A DNA stretch of 64,000 nt. It comes from Bifidobacterium sp. N4G05 (GTDB lineage Bacteria; Actinomycetota; Actinomycetes; Actinomycetales; Bifidobacteriaceae). The notes beneath the pieces were generated by a model. That model saw nothing but the letters and a program-made list of their open reading frames with translations, was not told where the DNA came from and searched no databases. The stretch is taken from contig NZ_NJNQ01000002.1 of NCBI RefSeq assembly GCF_002742445.1, positions 186,001 to 250,000 on the forward strand, given 5' to 3'. Position 1 is the first letter of the stretch. The number at the start of each line of letters is the position of its first letter. Positions 19,581-29,052 of this stretch are shown piece by piece. Both the position numbers and the translations under genes were made by a program.

Positions 19581-20981
19581 CTAGTTGTGCAGACGCGACG
19601 ACCGCAGACGGGCCGTTGCGTGTACGCAAATTGCGGAAGCGACCACCAGTAGCAGCGAGATGATGGAGAGCGCCTGCACTGCGGATCCGGAGCGAGGCAT
19701 TTCCGACTTCGCCGGCTTTTCTGGATCGCCGGGTTTGCCAGGTTCTTCTGGCTCTTCTGGCTCTTCTGGCTCGGCGACGGCTTTGATAGTTGCCGTCACT
19801 TGGGCGCTTACGCCATCATGGTCGGAGGTACGCAACTGTGTGCCCGCTCCCCCACTCGGGTCGGCAATGCCACGCGAAGAAGCTCCGTTCGACATTCCGG
19901 AAGACCGGACCGCATTCGCATCCATAAAGTCTTCATCCGACGTATTGCGCACGGCGGTGATGGTGATGTTCTGGCTCACGGCTTCGAAAGCTTTCCTCTT
20001 CCCAACCGCTTGCATTGCGCGATCGATCTGATCGTTCAACGCCTGCAACTGGTCACTATCCACCACAAGACGGTAGTCGGCGATGCCGTTCAGTTGCGTT
20101 CCCGTCAAGGTCAGTAGGTCGTCGGCACTCAGCTGCTGAAGGCCGCTCGCCGGATCCAATTCCACCGAAGTCTGCTTGCTGGAGATCGCCAGATCGCCGA
20201 CATGGAACATTCCGTCACCCATACCATCACCGCTAGTGCCGCCTGAAATCAGCCCAAGCGAGTCAGCCAAGTACGGCGCAAGATTCGACAAGTCGGAGAA
20301 CGAGCCACTCAACAAGGCGAGCGTGTTCAGTCCAGCTGGAATCACACCCCGGTATTCGCCACCGCGAACAGTCACATAGCCAAGATTTTTAGCGTCATCC
20401 AGCAGGTTGAATAGCATCGGCGCGGTGAACGTTCCGCCCGAAAAACTGCCTTGTGCGGAAGTCTCATTCGTTTCGGCAAAGCGCATCAACGTTGCATCCG
20501 AGGTGAACGTGCCACTTTCCACGCGCAATGCGCCACGGCAGTCAACCGCAGGACGGCTTCCACCAGCAACCGTTCCCGGGCCGACAATGGTGAGCTGCAT
20601 GTTCGCAGGCACAGTGATCGCAGCAAACCCAGCAGTTCCACCGGATTCAGCGGATTGCAGCACATGCCCGTTCAAGTCAAACGTTACGTTTCGTACGCCT
20701 TTCGATGGCGTAATCGTAACGCTTTCCGTCACGTCGGCTAGCAATGTGACCGTCGTGTTCTTCAACGTTGTTCGGCCGATCGCCTCCTGTACGCTCGCGT
20801 AGGTTGCGTTGCCCACTTGCGCGACCGCCTGAGATTCGGCGGCATCGGCAACTGCATCTGCAGAGAACAGCAGCGTTCCAAACAGCGACGCGATCGCGAA
20901 AACAGCGGTCAGCACCACCGAAACCAAATACTTACCTTGCGTTCGCGGGCACACATTCACCCGCTTCTCATGACTACGCAT
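19581..20981 (-). CDS. Secreted surface protein with LPxTG-like C-terminal anchor
   Basis: A 466-residue exported protein from ATG 20979-20981 with AAAAGGAA before it. Residues ~17-47 form a signal peptide (GKYLVSVVLTAVFAIASLFG, then SADAVADA). The middle, with phrases such as TVTLLADVTESVTITPSKG and LTIVGPGTVAGGSRPAVDCR, resembles right-handed beta-helix/pectate-lyase-like repeats seen in actinobacterial surface proteins. The end has an EPEEPEEPEEPGKP wall-spanning segment, a sorting-signal-like MPRSG, a hydrophobic helix and an Arg-rich tail. The MPRSG motif differs from canonical LPxTG, so sortase anchoring is inferred. It interrupts the EPS locus and may be unrelated to EPS. Confidence 0.7.
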   Translation of the reverse strand: MRSHEKRVNVCPRTQGKYLVSVVLTAVFAIASLFGTLLFSADAVADAAESQAVAQVGNATYASVQEAIGRTTLKNTTVTLLADVTESVTITPSKGVRNVTFDLNGHVLQSAESGGTAGFAAITVPANMQLTIVGPGTVAGGSRPAVDCRGALRVESGTFTSDATLMRFAETNETSAQGSFSGGTFTAPMLFNLLDDAKNLGYVTVRGGEYRGVIPAGLNTLALLSGSFSDLSNLAPYLADSLGLISGGTSGDGMGDGMFHVGDLAISSKQTSVELDPASGLQQLSADDLLTLTGTQLNGIADYRLVVDSDQLQALNDQIDRAMQAVGKRKAFEAVSQNITITAVRNTSDEDFMDANAVRSSGMSNGASSRGIADPSGGAGTQLRTSDHDGVSAQVTATIKAVAEPEEPEEPEEPGKPGDPEKPAKSEMPRSGSAVQALSIISLLLVVASAICVHATARLRSSRLHN

Positions 20982-21388
20982 GATTATTTCCTTTTATAGG
21001 TTCTATTGCATATTTCAATCCGCACCGAAGTGCGTGGGACCACCCTCAGCTGTGAGGGATGACGTTACAGAAATCATGGCGCCATGCTGCATTAATTATC
21101 TCACAATGCGCAAAGGAAAGCAAATTACATATTTTGAAAATCCAAATCTTATATGAGATATATCAAAAGACAATCTTTAGTTATAGTGGACCTCATCACA
21201 TAAGTTAAAACTGTTTCACATGAGTATCACAATATTCCTCACACGAATAAACGTATCCCAATAACTGCAAAATATACATATGACGAATAATTGTTTCCCA
21301 TCAAGAAACAAGCGAGCCCACAATCAAACAAGCGAGGTCGCAACCACACAAAAACACATTTCCCATCTGCACCACGTGGGAAAGCAAA
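20982..21388. other. AT-rich intergenic region upstream of surface protein gene
   Basis: About 400 bases with no gene. It should contain the promoter of the leftward surface protein gene. A small hairpin, CCCTCAGCTGTGAGGG, lies at about 21042-21057. Low-GC stretches such as ATATGAGATATATC occur near 21160. Confidence 0.5.
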
Positions 21389-21413
21389 AGAGCGCTCCGG
21401 GAGGAAGCGCTCT
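21389..21413 (-). terminator. Rho-independent terminator after priming transferase
   Basis: AGAGCGCT (21389-21396) pairs with AGCGCTCT (21406-21413). On the minus strand the stem is followed by TTTTGCTTT. It lies about 40 bases past the priming transferase stop. Confidence 0.75.
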
Positions 21414-21451
21414 GATTTGCACGACGATTCGTGCGAAAAGTACTGCGGAAT

Positions 21452-23119
21452 TTAGTAAGATCCGGTGCCGCGGAAGACCACGAGCACGGTTTTTGCGAGA
21501 ATCGCAAGATCGCCTGCAATGGACCAATTTTCGATATAGGAAACGTCCAGATATTCGCTCTGCTCCTGCGAAAGATCCGAACGGCCAGAAACCTGCCACG
21601 GACCGGTAATACCAGGCTTAACCAGCAGTCGCGCGGAATAAAGGGAACCATAGCGGGCAACCTCTTCCGGCAAAGCCGGGCGAGGACCAACCAAAGACAT
21701 GTCGCCCTTCAAAACGTTGAAGAACTGTGGGAATTCATCCAACGAAGTCTTACGAATAAAACGACCAACCTTCGTAATTCTCGGATCATCCTTCATTTTG
21801 AAGATGAAACGATCGGTCTGTCCATTTTCTTCGGCAAGTTTCTTCTTCAATTCTTCCGCATTGGTAACCATGGAACGGAATTTATACATGGTAAACGGCT
21901 TGCCATGCAAACCGATACGCTTCTGCGAGAAGAAAACCGGACCACCGTCATCAAGCTTGATGGCGATCGCCGTACCCAACATCAGCGGTGAGGAAATCAG
22001 CAGCGCGAAAGCCGACCCAACGATATCCAGCAGGCGTTTAATCACGTACGTCGTATTCGTATACTGCGGCAAACTTGCCAGCAATACAGGCTGTTCGGCC
22101 GTATTACGCAAGTACAGGCGATGACCGCTCACATCTGCCAGAGACACGGCCAACGCAAGCTCCATGCCAAGGGATTCGATCGCAAGCGAAATGCCATGCA
22201 GCATTTCGGAATCACGGGAAAGCACGTCGGCAACGTACACTTCCTGTGCACCCAAGCTTTCGCACGTACGCGGGAAAGCGGCATTGAACGGAATCACCTT
22301 CAGTTTGTCGGCACCTTCAATGGAAGGATCAGGCTCGAACGACGTGACCACATAAGCGCCTTTCTCATTACTGTCAACTTCGATCGGACACACGGCAATC
22401 GGCGAATAACCCCAATTGGAGTAGTCCCGCATGGTACGCAACGCACGATTGATACCGTCGGAAGAGCCGAGCACCACGGTCTTATACTTGCAGGCACCCT
22501 TCTGACGGCTGCGATGCTGCCACTGACGCATCTGCCAACGGGCGATGACTTCTAGGAAGAATGCAATGATCGGAGCGACGATAAGCGCGGTTCGTGGCAA
22601 GGAAAGATTGAAAATAAAAGCAAGCGAGCAGTAAGTGATGATGGTGAGCAGCGACGCGTTGATGATTTTCGCATACAACTCGTAGCCTTCCGCCATCACA
22701 TGACGATGGTACGTTCCAGCAAAAGTGAGGCTCAACACCCAGATGAGACTGAAGCAGATGAGGAACAGCCAGAACGGCATGGCCCCATTGATGGCATTAT
22801 ATGCGGTATCATTGGCCCAAAGACTGATGGACAGCGAAATCAGCATGACCGCAAGATCGACCATCACCAGGCAAGCGACAAAGGAATAACGCCATGCGGG
22901 CACGACCTGGTTCCACTTGCCCTTGTACCCTCCATCTTCACCAACGGAAAATGGGGTGTTCGAAAACGTCATCGGCTCGAACTGAGGGCTGTCGCCTTGC
23001 GATCGATTTTGCTGCTGCTTTTGACCCTGATGGCGTGATTCGGAAGAAACAATATGAATTTCCTGGGTTCTCACCACTTGATCTACCCCATGTTCAGAGT
23101 CGCAGAAATCGCTCTGCAT
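21452..23119 (-). CDS. Polyprenyl-phosphate glycosyl-1-phosphate transferase (EPS priming enzyme)
   Basis: A 555-residue membrane enzyme from ATG 23117-23119 (ribosome site GAGGGAG). The N-terminal half has about four hydrophobic helices (for example YSFVACLVMVDLAVMLISLS) and a nucleotide-binding-like domain. The C-terminal bacterial sugar transferase domain shows KRLLDIVGSAFALLISSPLM, FFSQKRIGLHGKPFTMYKFR and GDMSLVGPRPALPEEVARYG, the signature of WbaP/PglC-type enzymes. It transfers sugar-1-phosphate to undecaprenyl phosphate, the first step of repeat-unit synthesis. Length matches WbaP/CpsE-type proteins. The sugar is most likely glucose or galactose, which sequence cannot decide. Confidence 0.92.
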   Translation of the reverse strand: MQSDFCDSEHGVDQVVRTQEIHIVSSESRHQGQKQQQNRSQGDSPQFEPMTFSNTPFSVGEDGGYKGKWNQVVPAWRYSFVACLVMVDLAVMLISLSISLWANDTAYNAINGAMPFWLFLICFSLIWVLSLTFAGTYHRHVMAEGYELYAKIINASLLTIITYCSLAFIFNLSLPRTALIVAPIIAFFLEVIARWQMRQWQHRSRQKGACKYKTVVLGSSDGINRALRTMRDYSNWGYSPIAVCPIEVDSNEKGAYVVTSFEPDPSIEGADKLKVIPFNAAFPRTCESLGAQEVYVADVLSRDSEMLHGISLAIESLGMELALAVSLADVSGHRLYLRNTAEQPVLLASLPQYTNTTYVIKRLLDIVGSAFALLISSPLMLGTAIAIKLDDGGPVFFSQKRIGLHGKPFTMYKFRSMVTNAEELKKKLAEENGQTDRFIFKMKDDPRITKVGRFIRKTSLDEFPQFFNVLKGDMSLVGPRPALPEEVARYGSLYSARLLVKPGITGPWQVSGRSDLSQEQSEYLDVSYIENWSIAGDLAILAKTVLVVFRGTGSY

Positions 23120-23462
23120 GACTTCTCCCTCTACTAACCGCATCACACTCACCCCCGCAAAGAAGGGGGTTCCCTCTATGAAGAGATACTATCATAGACC
23201 CTGTTAAAACAGTAGGATCCTAACTTGCTTTTGCGGTTGAATTACTATTGGAAACACTTGTTTTTGACGAGATACGACGAAACGCGAGAGCAAGAACGGA
23301 TGAAAAGTTGGCGTCCGTTCCGTGAACGTGGGATTACATGCGAATATACCCGCATATTCCCCCGCACTCCCCTGTTACAATATGGACTGTTTAGCCGTTT
23401 GCTCGACGGCTTGCCCGTTTGGTGGCCGCCTGTTTGGCCACTTAGACTGCCTACGGAACTGT
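23120..23462. other. Intergenic region upstream of priming transferase
   Basis: About 340 bases without a gene. A hairpin CCCCC-N8-GGGGG lies just upstream of the priming transferase start (about 23153-23170). A palindrome-like CTGTTAAAACAG occurs near 23200. A leftward promoter is expected here, but its boxes are not clear. Confidence 0.45.
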
Positions 23463-25403
23463 CTAGCGGCCCTCAATCAGCGGGGTCTGGCGGAGGGTGA
23501 GCGGCTCACCCGTATCCGGAGCGGACTGCACATGCACGGTGATCTCATAGGATTCGCCGGGCTGCAACGTAACATCGCCCACGCCCACGGTCAGGCCATT
23601 ATGCAAAGTCACACCCTTGTAATCGTCGGCATTCTGGAATTCCCAATCCACCAAACGACCGTTCGCAGGCGCGTAAATGAACAATGCCGTCTTGATCTGG
23701 CCTTTCGGAACGATATTTCCGGCACCAGTCACATAGTCAGCTTCGGAAGCCGCTTCCTCCGCCGTCATGGTGTTCTGCAACTTGATATGCACCGTATACT
23801 GGTTCGCGCCATTTCGTGCGACCTTCTGGAATTCGGTAGTCACTTCGCGATGCAAATACCAGTCCATTTTCGACTCGGTTTCGTCGGAAATATACACGCC
23901 GACCTGCGGTTTTGCACCTTCCGTAATCAATTTGCCGGAAATCGCGGAATCGGCAATCAGATTCTGCTCATCCTCGTGCGCGCTCCACACCATCACATGT
24001 CCCTGCTCAACAGACGTGGAAAGCGCCTTGACATACGATTTGAAATCGCCCGCATTCTGCATGATATGGTCGAACGCAGCCTGCGCGGCAACCGCGAAAT
24101 ACTCGTCCGTCTCCTGCGGAGCCATGCGCGCATACACGTCATGCAGCAACGTTTGGGTAGTATTCGTGCCATCCAACGTCGAACCGTCAGGCATGGCAAC
24201 GCCACCGGTCACAGCCAGCATGTTCTGCAGGAACAGCGGGTCAATGGCGATCACACCATCAACCGCAACGCCATACTGGCGATTCCACATGGCGCTCACA
24301 ATCTCGCCGGTACGCGGAAAATCAGGCGTGAAATTCACGTCGCGAATATCCTTGCCAAGCTTGTCAGTAAACAGCAAACGTTCCTCGGCAGTCAAATCCA
24401 CAACCGGCTCGTCGGCATTCTGAATTTCCGAATCGGAAACGAACGGCTGCAAGCTCACGTGACCACCCTGCACCGTGACCAGGCCGAGCGATCCCGTAAG
24501 GCCGCCAGACGGTCGCGCCTCCGCATTTGTTTGCGCAAGAATCAAATAATTGCGCGGAGCATCATTCGCATGGCTTTCCGTACCCAACATGCTTGGCAAC
24601 ACCTGCACGATGGAATTCAAGGAATGCACCATGCTGTCAAGTTTTTCGCAATACGTTTCCGCGGTTCTCAGGGCGTCCGCGATCTGCGCGACATGCGGGG
24701 CTTTCACGGTTTTCACTTCCCGCGTGGCCTTGTCGATCGTATCGTCCGCGATTTGCAGAGGCTGTTGAGACGCTTCCAATCCGGAAATTTCGATAGTGCC
24801 ATTTTCCACGTGAACATTATTCAGATCAATATTGTCGGCCGCCTGCAATAATTGCGGCAGCGCCTGCGACGAAATATTCTCCATGGCGGCCACCGTGGTA
24901 CGCACGGCGGAAATATCATCGCCCACATACGGTACGGCCGACGCCAACTGCCAGAGCGGCGAAGACGTCTGCTTGTAAGCCTTGCTCACATGATTGGAGA
25001 ACGCGCTGACCTGTTCCTCACGCTTGGATTTGTCGGAACCGACGATTGTCTGCTGCAAGCCTTGAGCACTCGACACCGCCTGCTGCAGCTCGTTTTTCAC
25101 GTGCAGCGCAGACCATACGAATGCGCCGGCAAAAACGGCGAGGGCTGCGACTATCACGAGTACGCCGATTAGGATCTTGCGACGGCGGCGCTTGCGCTTG
25201 ATTTGGCGAATATGCTCGGCGCTCATACGGCGGCGCACGCGGCGGGAATGCGGGGCGCTGGAAGTGGAATCTTCTGGACTGGCGGTTGCGTCGGAGGTTG
25301 CGGTTGCGTCGGCGGCTGAACCGGCATTAGACTGCGGCTCCTCCTGACGGCCTTGCTCAGGCTGGACGCCGAATTCTTCAGGCTGGTCAGACGCGCCGTT
25401 CAT
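23463..25403 (-). CDS. DUF4012 domain-containing membrane protein of EPS locus
   Basis: A 646-residue protein. A low-complexity cytoplasmic N-terminus rich in Ala, Ser, Thr and Glu (residues 1-75) and a basic cluster (RRKILIG) come before one transmembrane helix, VLVIVAALAVFAGAFVWSAL. A large extracellular part follows with NYLILAQTNAEARPSGGLTG and SLQPFVSDSEI, typical of DUF4012 proteins. These are common beside EPS loci in bifidobacteria and other actinobacteria. Some are related in sequence to parts of LCP-like cell-wall proteins, but the function is not established. The gene precedes the priming transferase in the same direction. Confidence 0.82.
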   Translation of the reverse strand: MNGASDQPEEFGVQPEQGRQEEPQSNAGSAADATATSDATASPEDSTSSAPHSRRVRRRMSAEHIRQIKRKRRRRKILIGVLVIVAALAVFAGAFVWSALHVKNELQQAVSSAQGLQQTIVGSDKSKREEQVSAFSNHVSKAYKQTSSPLWQLASAVPYVGDDISAVRTTVAAMENISSQALPQLLQAADNIDLNNVHVENGTIEISGLEASQQPLQIADDTIDKATREVKTVKAPHVAQIADALRTAETYCEKLDSMVHSLNSIVQVLPSMLGTESHANDAPRNYLILAQTNAEARPSGGLTGSLGLVTVQGGHVSLQPFVSDSEIQNADEPVVDLTAEERLLFTDKLGKDIRDVNFTPDFPRTGEIVSAMWNRQYGVAVDGVIAIDPLFLQNMLAVTGGVAMPDGSTLDGTNTTQTLLHDVYARMAPQETDEYFAVAAQAAFDHIMQNAGDFKSYVKALSTSVEQGHVMVWSAHEDEQNLIADSAISGKLITEGAKPQVGVYISDETESKMDWYLHREVTTEFQKVARNGANQYTVHIKLQNTMTAEEAASEADYVTGAGNIVPKGQIKTALFIYAPANGRLVDWEFQNADDYKGVTLHNGLTVGVGDVTLQPGESYEITVHVQSAPDTGEPLTLRQTPLIEGR

Positions 25404-25659
25404 ATTCCGTTTCGCTCCCTAATTGTTTGCAAGCACTTCGGATTCCTCAGTGTAATAGTAGGGGGAGTCGACGCAGCCTACGGAGCAATAACGGGGTAAA
25501 CGGAAGTATTACCGCTCACAAATATCTGAAGCACGCATTTAGGGCGACGCTTTCACAAGAGTGTCACTATATGGACACTTTCCGGCATTTAAAATCGTTC
25601 TGATACGTTCATCCGATAATCTATAGGTTGCAAAACGGTGCTTAACAAAAGAGGCAATC

Positions 25660-25983
25660 ATGAGCGAAGAAGCAATACGAGAAGAAGTGGCGCAAGCTGT
25701 GGAAGTAGCCGCAAACAAGGCCGCCGAAGAGGAAATCAGCAAGCTAACCGAATTCGAAAGTGCCATCGACGAAACGCTCGCCTCCGGATATTTGGACGAT
25801 ACGCTAACAGTCACCGACGAAGACGGCGTGGCACAGGTACTGCCGGTGCTTGATTCCGAGCCGATCTCCCATTTGGTGGAAGGCCTTGAAGCTGTGGGCG
25901 GGCGTGCCAACGTGTTCGTGCACACCAGCGCCGGCGTGGTGGCCCTCAGCGTGGTGGGATACAAGCCCAACGAGGAAGAATAG
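25660..25983 (+). CDS. Small acidic protein of unknown function
   Basis: A 107-residue protein from ATG 25660 with AAAGAGG upstream. It is acidic and starts with an Ala/Glu-rich helix (REEVAQAVEVAANKAAEEEI). It continues with VTDEDGVAQVLPVLDSEPIS and a short hydrophobic beta segment (NVFVHTSAGVVALSVVG). I do not recognise a family. No signal peptide or membrane helix is present, so it is probably cytoplasmic. It converges on the MFS gene with an 18-base gap and stands alone on the plus strand. Confidence 0.7.
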   Translation: MSEEAIREEVAQAVEVAANKAAEEEISKLTEFESAIDETLASGYLDDTLTVTDEDGVAQVLPVLDSEPISHLVEGLEAVGGRANVFVHTSAGVVALSVVGYKPNEEE

Positions 25984-26001
25984 CCGTCGCAGCATGCGCA
26001 G

Positions 26002-27543
26002 CTAGACGGCACGCATGCGGTTGAGGGCGCGCTGCACGGTTTCATGGGTGGAACCGGCACCCTGTCCACGCACGCCGAAGAACACCATCAGCACCATCAC
26101 AAAGCAAATCGCAGCGCTGATGCGCAACGCCCACTGAATGCCGAACACGTTGGCAGCCGCATACACGGCTTTTTTGCCACCGAGCGCAGCCCAACGCAAC
26201 GAAGTGAACGTCTCCATCAAAATAACCAACACCGGGGCGCCAATCGCGCCCGCAATCTGACGAACCGTATTCGTCACCGCGGATCCGGCGCTCACCTCTT
26301 CCGGTTCCAAACAATTCAGCGACCATGTGGTAATCGGCATCAACACGAAACCCATGCCAATCTGACGCACAAACTGCCAAATCGACACCCACCAAATCCA
26401 CGAAGTCATGGAAATCAAACTCATCATGACCGTGCCGAAACACAAGGTAATCGTACCGATCAACGCCACCGGACGCGCGCCGAAACGGTCAAGCACCTTG
26501 CCACCGAAAAACTGCGAAATGCACTGGCCCAAAGCACCCGGAAGCATCACCAGGCCACTAATCGCAGCAGAATATCCACGGCAATCCTGGATGTACAGGG
26601 GCATGATCACCATAATCGAACTGAACGCGAAGAACGCAAGCGCGGCCGTGATCGTGCCAACAGTAAAACTACGATTCTTCAACACGCTCAAATTCAACAG
26701 CGGCGGCTGCGCTTCAGGATTTTCAATCTGCCTGCGCGCGCCATGAATCTGACGGAACACAAACCAAATAATTCCCGTAACGCCAATCACCATTGGCAGC
26801 CAAACCATCGGATTTACAAACGAATACGATTCAATATTCGTAAAACCGAACATTAAGCCGCCAAAACCGAAAACAGACAGTCCAACGGAGAAAAAGTCAG
26901 CCTTCGCGGTTTTATCGTTCTCGCCGAAATTATGCAATCCAAAATAGGCAAGAAGCAGCGAGATAACGCCGATAATGGTCAACGTGAGGAAAATTGAACG
27001 CCAACCGTTCAAATCCGTCTGCACGCCGCCAAGCGTCGGACCGATCGCCGGAGCCACGCTCATCGCCATGCCAACCGTACCCATTGCGAAACCGCGGCGA
27101 GACAGCGGATAAATCGAAAACACAGTGATCTGCAGCACCGGCCACATCACACCCGTGCCAACCGCCTCAAGCAAACGCCCGATCAGCACCATCAAAAATG
27201 TTGGACCAATCCAAGCGAACAGTGAACCGATCGTGAACACAACCATGGAAACAAGCACGATTTCGCGCGTCGAAAAACGTCTCGTAAGGTATGCCGTAAG
27301 CGGCACCATCACGCCCATGACCAGCTGGAAAATCGATGTCAGCCACTGACCGGTCGTAACGGAAATACCGAAATCACTGACGATCGTCGGCAACGCGGCG
27401 CTCAACTGCAATTGCGTGAAATTACCGACGAACGTGATAAATGTAAGAATCGCAATGGAAATAAACGCCGTGCGCGTTAAATGACCGTTCTGATACGATT
27501 CCTCTCGAGTAAGCGCTCGGGACATACTCCGCTTCGCTGACAT
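26002..27543 (-). CDS. MFS drug exporter, DHA2 (14-helix) family
   Basis: A 513-residue membrane protein from ATG 27541-27543 (AGAAGGTG upstream). Helix after helix is visible from residue ~24, with the EmrB/QacA-type motif VTTGQWLTSIFQLVMGVMVP and LTAYLTRRFSTREIVLVSMV, which matches the motif A loop of proton antiporters. Fourteen hydrophobic segments fit DHA2. Likely substrates are hydrophobic drugs or metabolites exchanged for protons. No linked regulator is apparent, so the substrate is unknown. Confidence 0.87.
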   Translation of the reverse strand: MSAKRSMSRALTREESYQNGHLTRTAFISIAILTFITFVGNFTQLQLSAALPTIVSDFGISVTTGQWLTSIFQLVMGVMVPLTAYLTRRFSTREIVLVSMVVFTIGSLFAWIGPTFLMVLIGRLLEAVGTGVMWPVLQITVFSIYPLSRRGFAMGTVGMAMSVAPAIGPTLGGVQTDLNGWRSIFLTLTIIGVISLLLAYFGLHNFGENDKTAKADFFSVGLSVFGFGGLMFGFTNIESYSFVNPMVWLPMVIGVTGIIWFVFRQIHGARRQIENPEAQPPLLNLSVLKNRSFTVGTITAALAFFAFSSIMVIMPLYIQDCRGYSAAISGLVMLPGALGQCISQFFGGKVLDRFGARPVALIGTITLCFGTVMMSLISMTSWIWWVSIWQFVRQIGMGFVLMPITTWSLNCLEPEEVSAGSAVTNTVRQIAGAIGAPVLVILMETFTSLRWAALGGKKAVYAAANVFGIQWALRISAAICFVMVLMVFFGVRGQGAGSTHETVQRALNRMRAV

Positions 27544-27715
27544 CAATCACCTTCTCCACATTCAAACGCACAAACTATATGATAGCCCGTATGACAGAGG
27601 CGTGGATATTCGCCTGCGGATTCCTGTTTTTGTCATTTCGGGGTAACGCTCCCCCATTTAGAGGTATCATGGCACACGAAAGTGCTAGGCAAGTTTTCGG
27701 CGTAGGCAGCGTCGA

Positions 27716-27726
27716 GGGGGGGGGGG
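27716..27726 (+). repeat. Homopolymer G(11) tract at start of GGDEF gene
   Basis: Eleven G directly precede AGGATGATG, the first start codons of the GGDEF frame. An upstream ATG at 27669 with an AGAGG ribosome site reads through the tract. With eleven G it is out of frame with GGDEF; with ten it would fuse to it. Length change could therefore alter expression, or shift the ribosome site. Confidence 0.8.
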
Positions 27727-27729
27727 AGG

Positions 27730-29052
27730 ATGATGACGGTCAGGGCCATGTTCCACATTTGCATGGAGTTGTGGGGCATTTTCATATGTCTGATTTGCGC
27801 AAGCGGAATTTTCATTGCCACACCACAAAAAACCAGACGAACTCGCATCAAAATACTCATGCAGATTGCCTGCATGCTTCTTCTTGGAGCCGACGCACTC
27901 AGCTGGTATTTTCACGTAGATGCAGGCGAAACCACATACTACATGGTTCGCATAAGCAATTTCTCAGTATTCTGCATCAACTATATTTTCATGAGTTTCT
28001 TCGCAACCTATGTTTGGTTGACAGTGAGTAAACATCAGCATCGCAAACCAGCCGCATTGTATGCCGTCTACGCATTATCCGTAATTGGAATTCTCTTACT
28101 TATCATCACACAATTCACTGGTCTTTTCTACTATTTCGATGACCACAATCTTTACCATCGCGGTAATTTCTATCTTCTTTCGCAAGCAATTGCGGTCTTG
28201 GGAATCGCATTATGCCTCTTCATGTTGATCTCATATCGCAAGAATCTTGATCGCATTATTTTCCTTTCCATGATGTCGTTCTTCGTACTACCAGTATTGG
28301 CGACCATCTACCAAGCACTGGCATACGGTTTTTCATTGCAATGTTTGGCGATCGTGATTTCCACACAGATTATGTTCGTCATGGACACCGTGGAAATGAA
28401 CATGCGATTCCACTCGCAACAGGCCGCCTACGAAAAAGCAAGGTACGAAGCCGAACATGACGGCATGACCGGTTTGCTGAACAAAGAAGCGGGATATAAA
28501 CACATGCGCAAATACTTCGACCGCATGGATTTGCACGACGAAGCGATGCTGATGTTCGTCGACATCGACGATTTCAAAATCATCAACGACACATACGGAC
28601 ACACGGTCGGCGATTTCTGGATCCGCGAGACCGCATCCCAGCTTCGGCACATCTACCGGCAAGATGACATCATCTGCCGATACGGCGGCGACGAATTCAT
28701 AGTACTTATCCGAAATACCGCCAGCGAACAGGTGCTCGAAACCACGCTGGGCATGTTCTTCCAACAGTTGACACGCACCTCGGAACAGCGCGGGCAAGAC
28801 GTGCATTGCAGCGTAGGCGTGTGCCGCATTGCCGCCATCCGCATCAGCGGAAACAGGGATATCAGCAGAAACACGGATGAAGGAAACGGCGAAGATACCA
28901 GAGGCGGCGTGGATTTCGACCAATGCGTCAAACAGGCCGACCTGGCGCTGTACGAAACCAAGCGATTCAACAAAGGAACGTTCACCGTCTACAATTACGA
29001 CCGTCCCAGCCAGCATCCGCAATCTGTGCCTAGGAACGGCCGGAAAGTGTGA
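27730..29052 (+). CDS. Membrane-bound diguanylate cyclase (GGDEF domain)
   Basis: A 440-residue protein. Its N-terminal ~210 residues form about seven hydrophobic helices (for example GIFICLICASGIFIATPQ). A GGDEF domain (residues ~245-420) includes DGMTGLLNKEAGYKHM and the active-site RYGGDEFIVLIR. Such domains condense two GTP to cyclic-di-GMP. No RxxD inhibitory site is obvious. The start is uncertain. ATG 27730 or 27733 lies immediately after an 11-G run that doubles as ribosome site, while ATG 27669 would be in frame only if the run had ten G. Cyclic-di-GMP signalling is rare in bifidobacteria, so the target is unknown. The end overlaps the convergent mntH-like gene by 23 bases. Confidence 0.85.
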   Translation: MMTVRAMFHICMELWGIFICLICASGIFIATPQKTRRTRIKILMQIACMLLLGADALSWYFHVDAGETTYYMVRISNFSVFCINYIFMSFFATYVWLTVSKHQHRKPAALYAVYALSVIGILLLIITQFTGLFYYFDDHNLYHRGNFYLLSQAIAVLGIALCLFMLISYRKNLDRIIFLSMMSFFVLPVLATIYQALAYGFSLQCLAIVISTQIMFVMDTVEMNMRFHSQQAAYEKARYEAEHDGMTGLLNKEAGYKHMRKYFDRMDLHDEAMLMFVDIDDFKIINDTYGHTVGDFWIRETASQLRHIYRQDDIICRYGGDEFIVLIRNTASEQVLETTLGMFFQQLTRTSEQRGQDVHCSVGVCRIAAIRISGNRDISRNTDEGNGEDTRGGVDFDQCVKQADLALYETKRFNKGTFTVYNYDRPSQHPQSVPRNGRKV

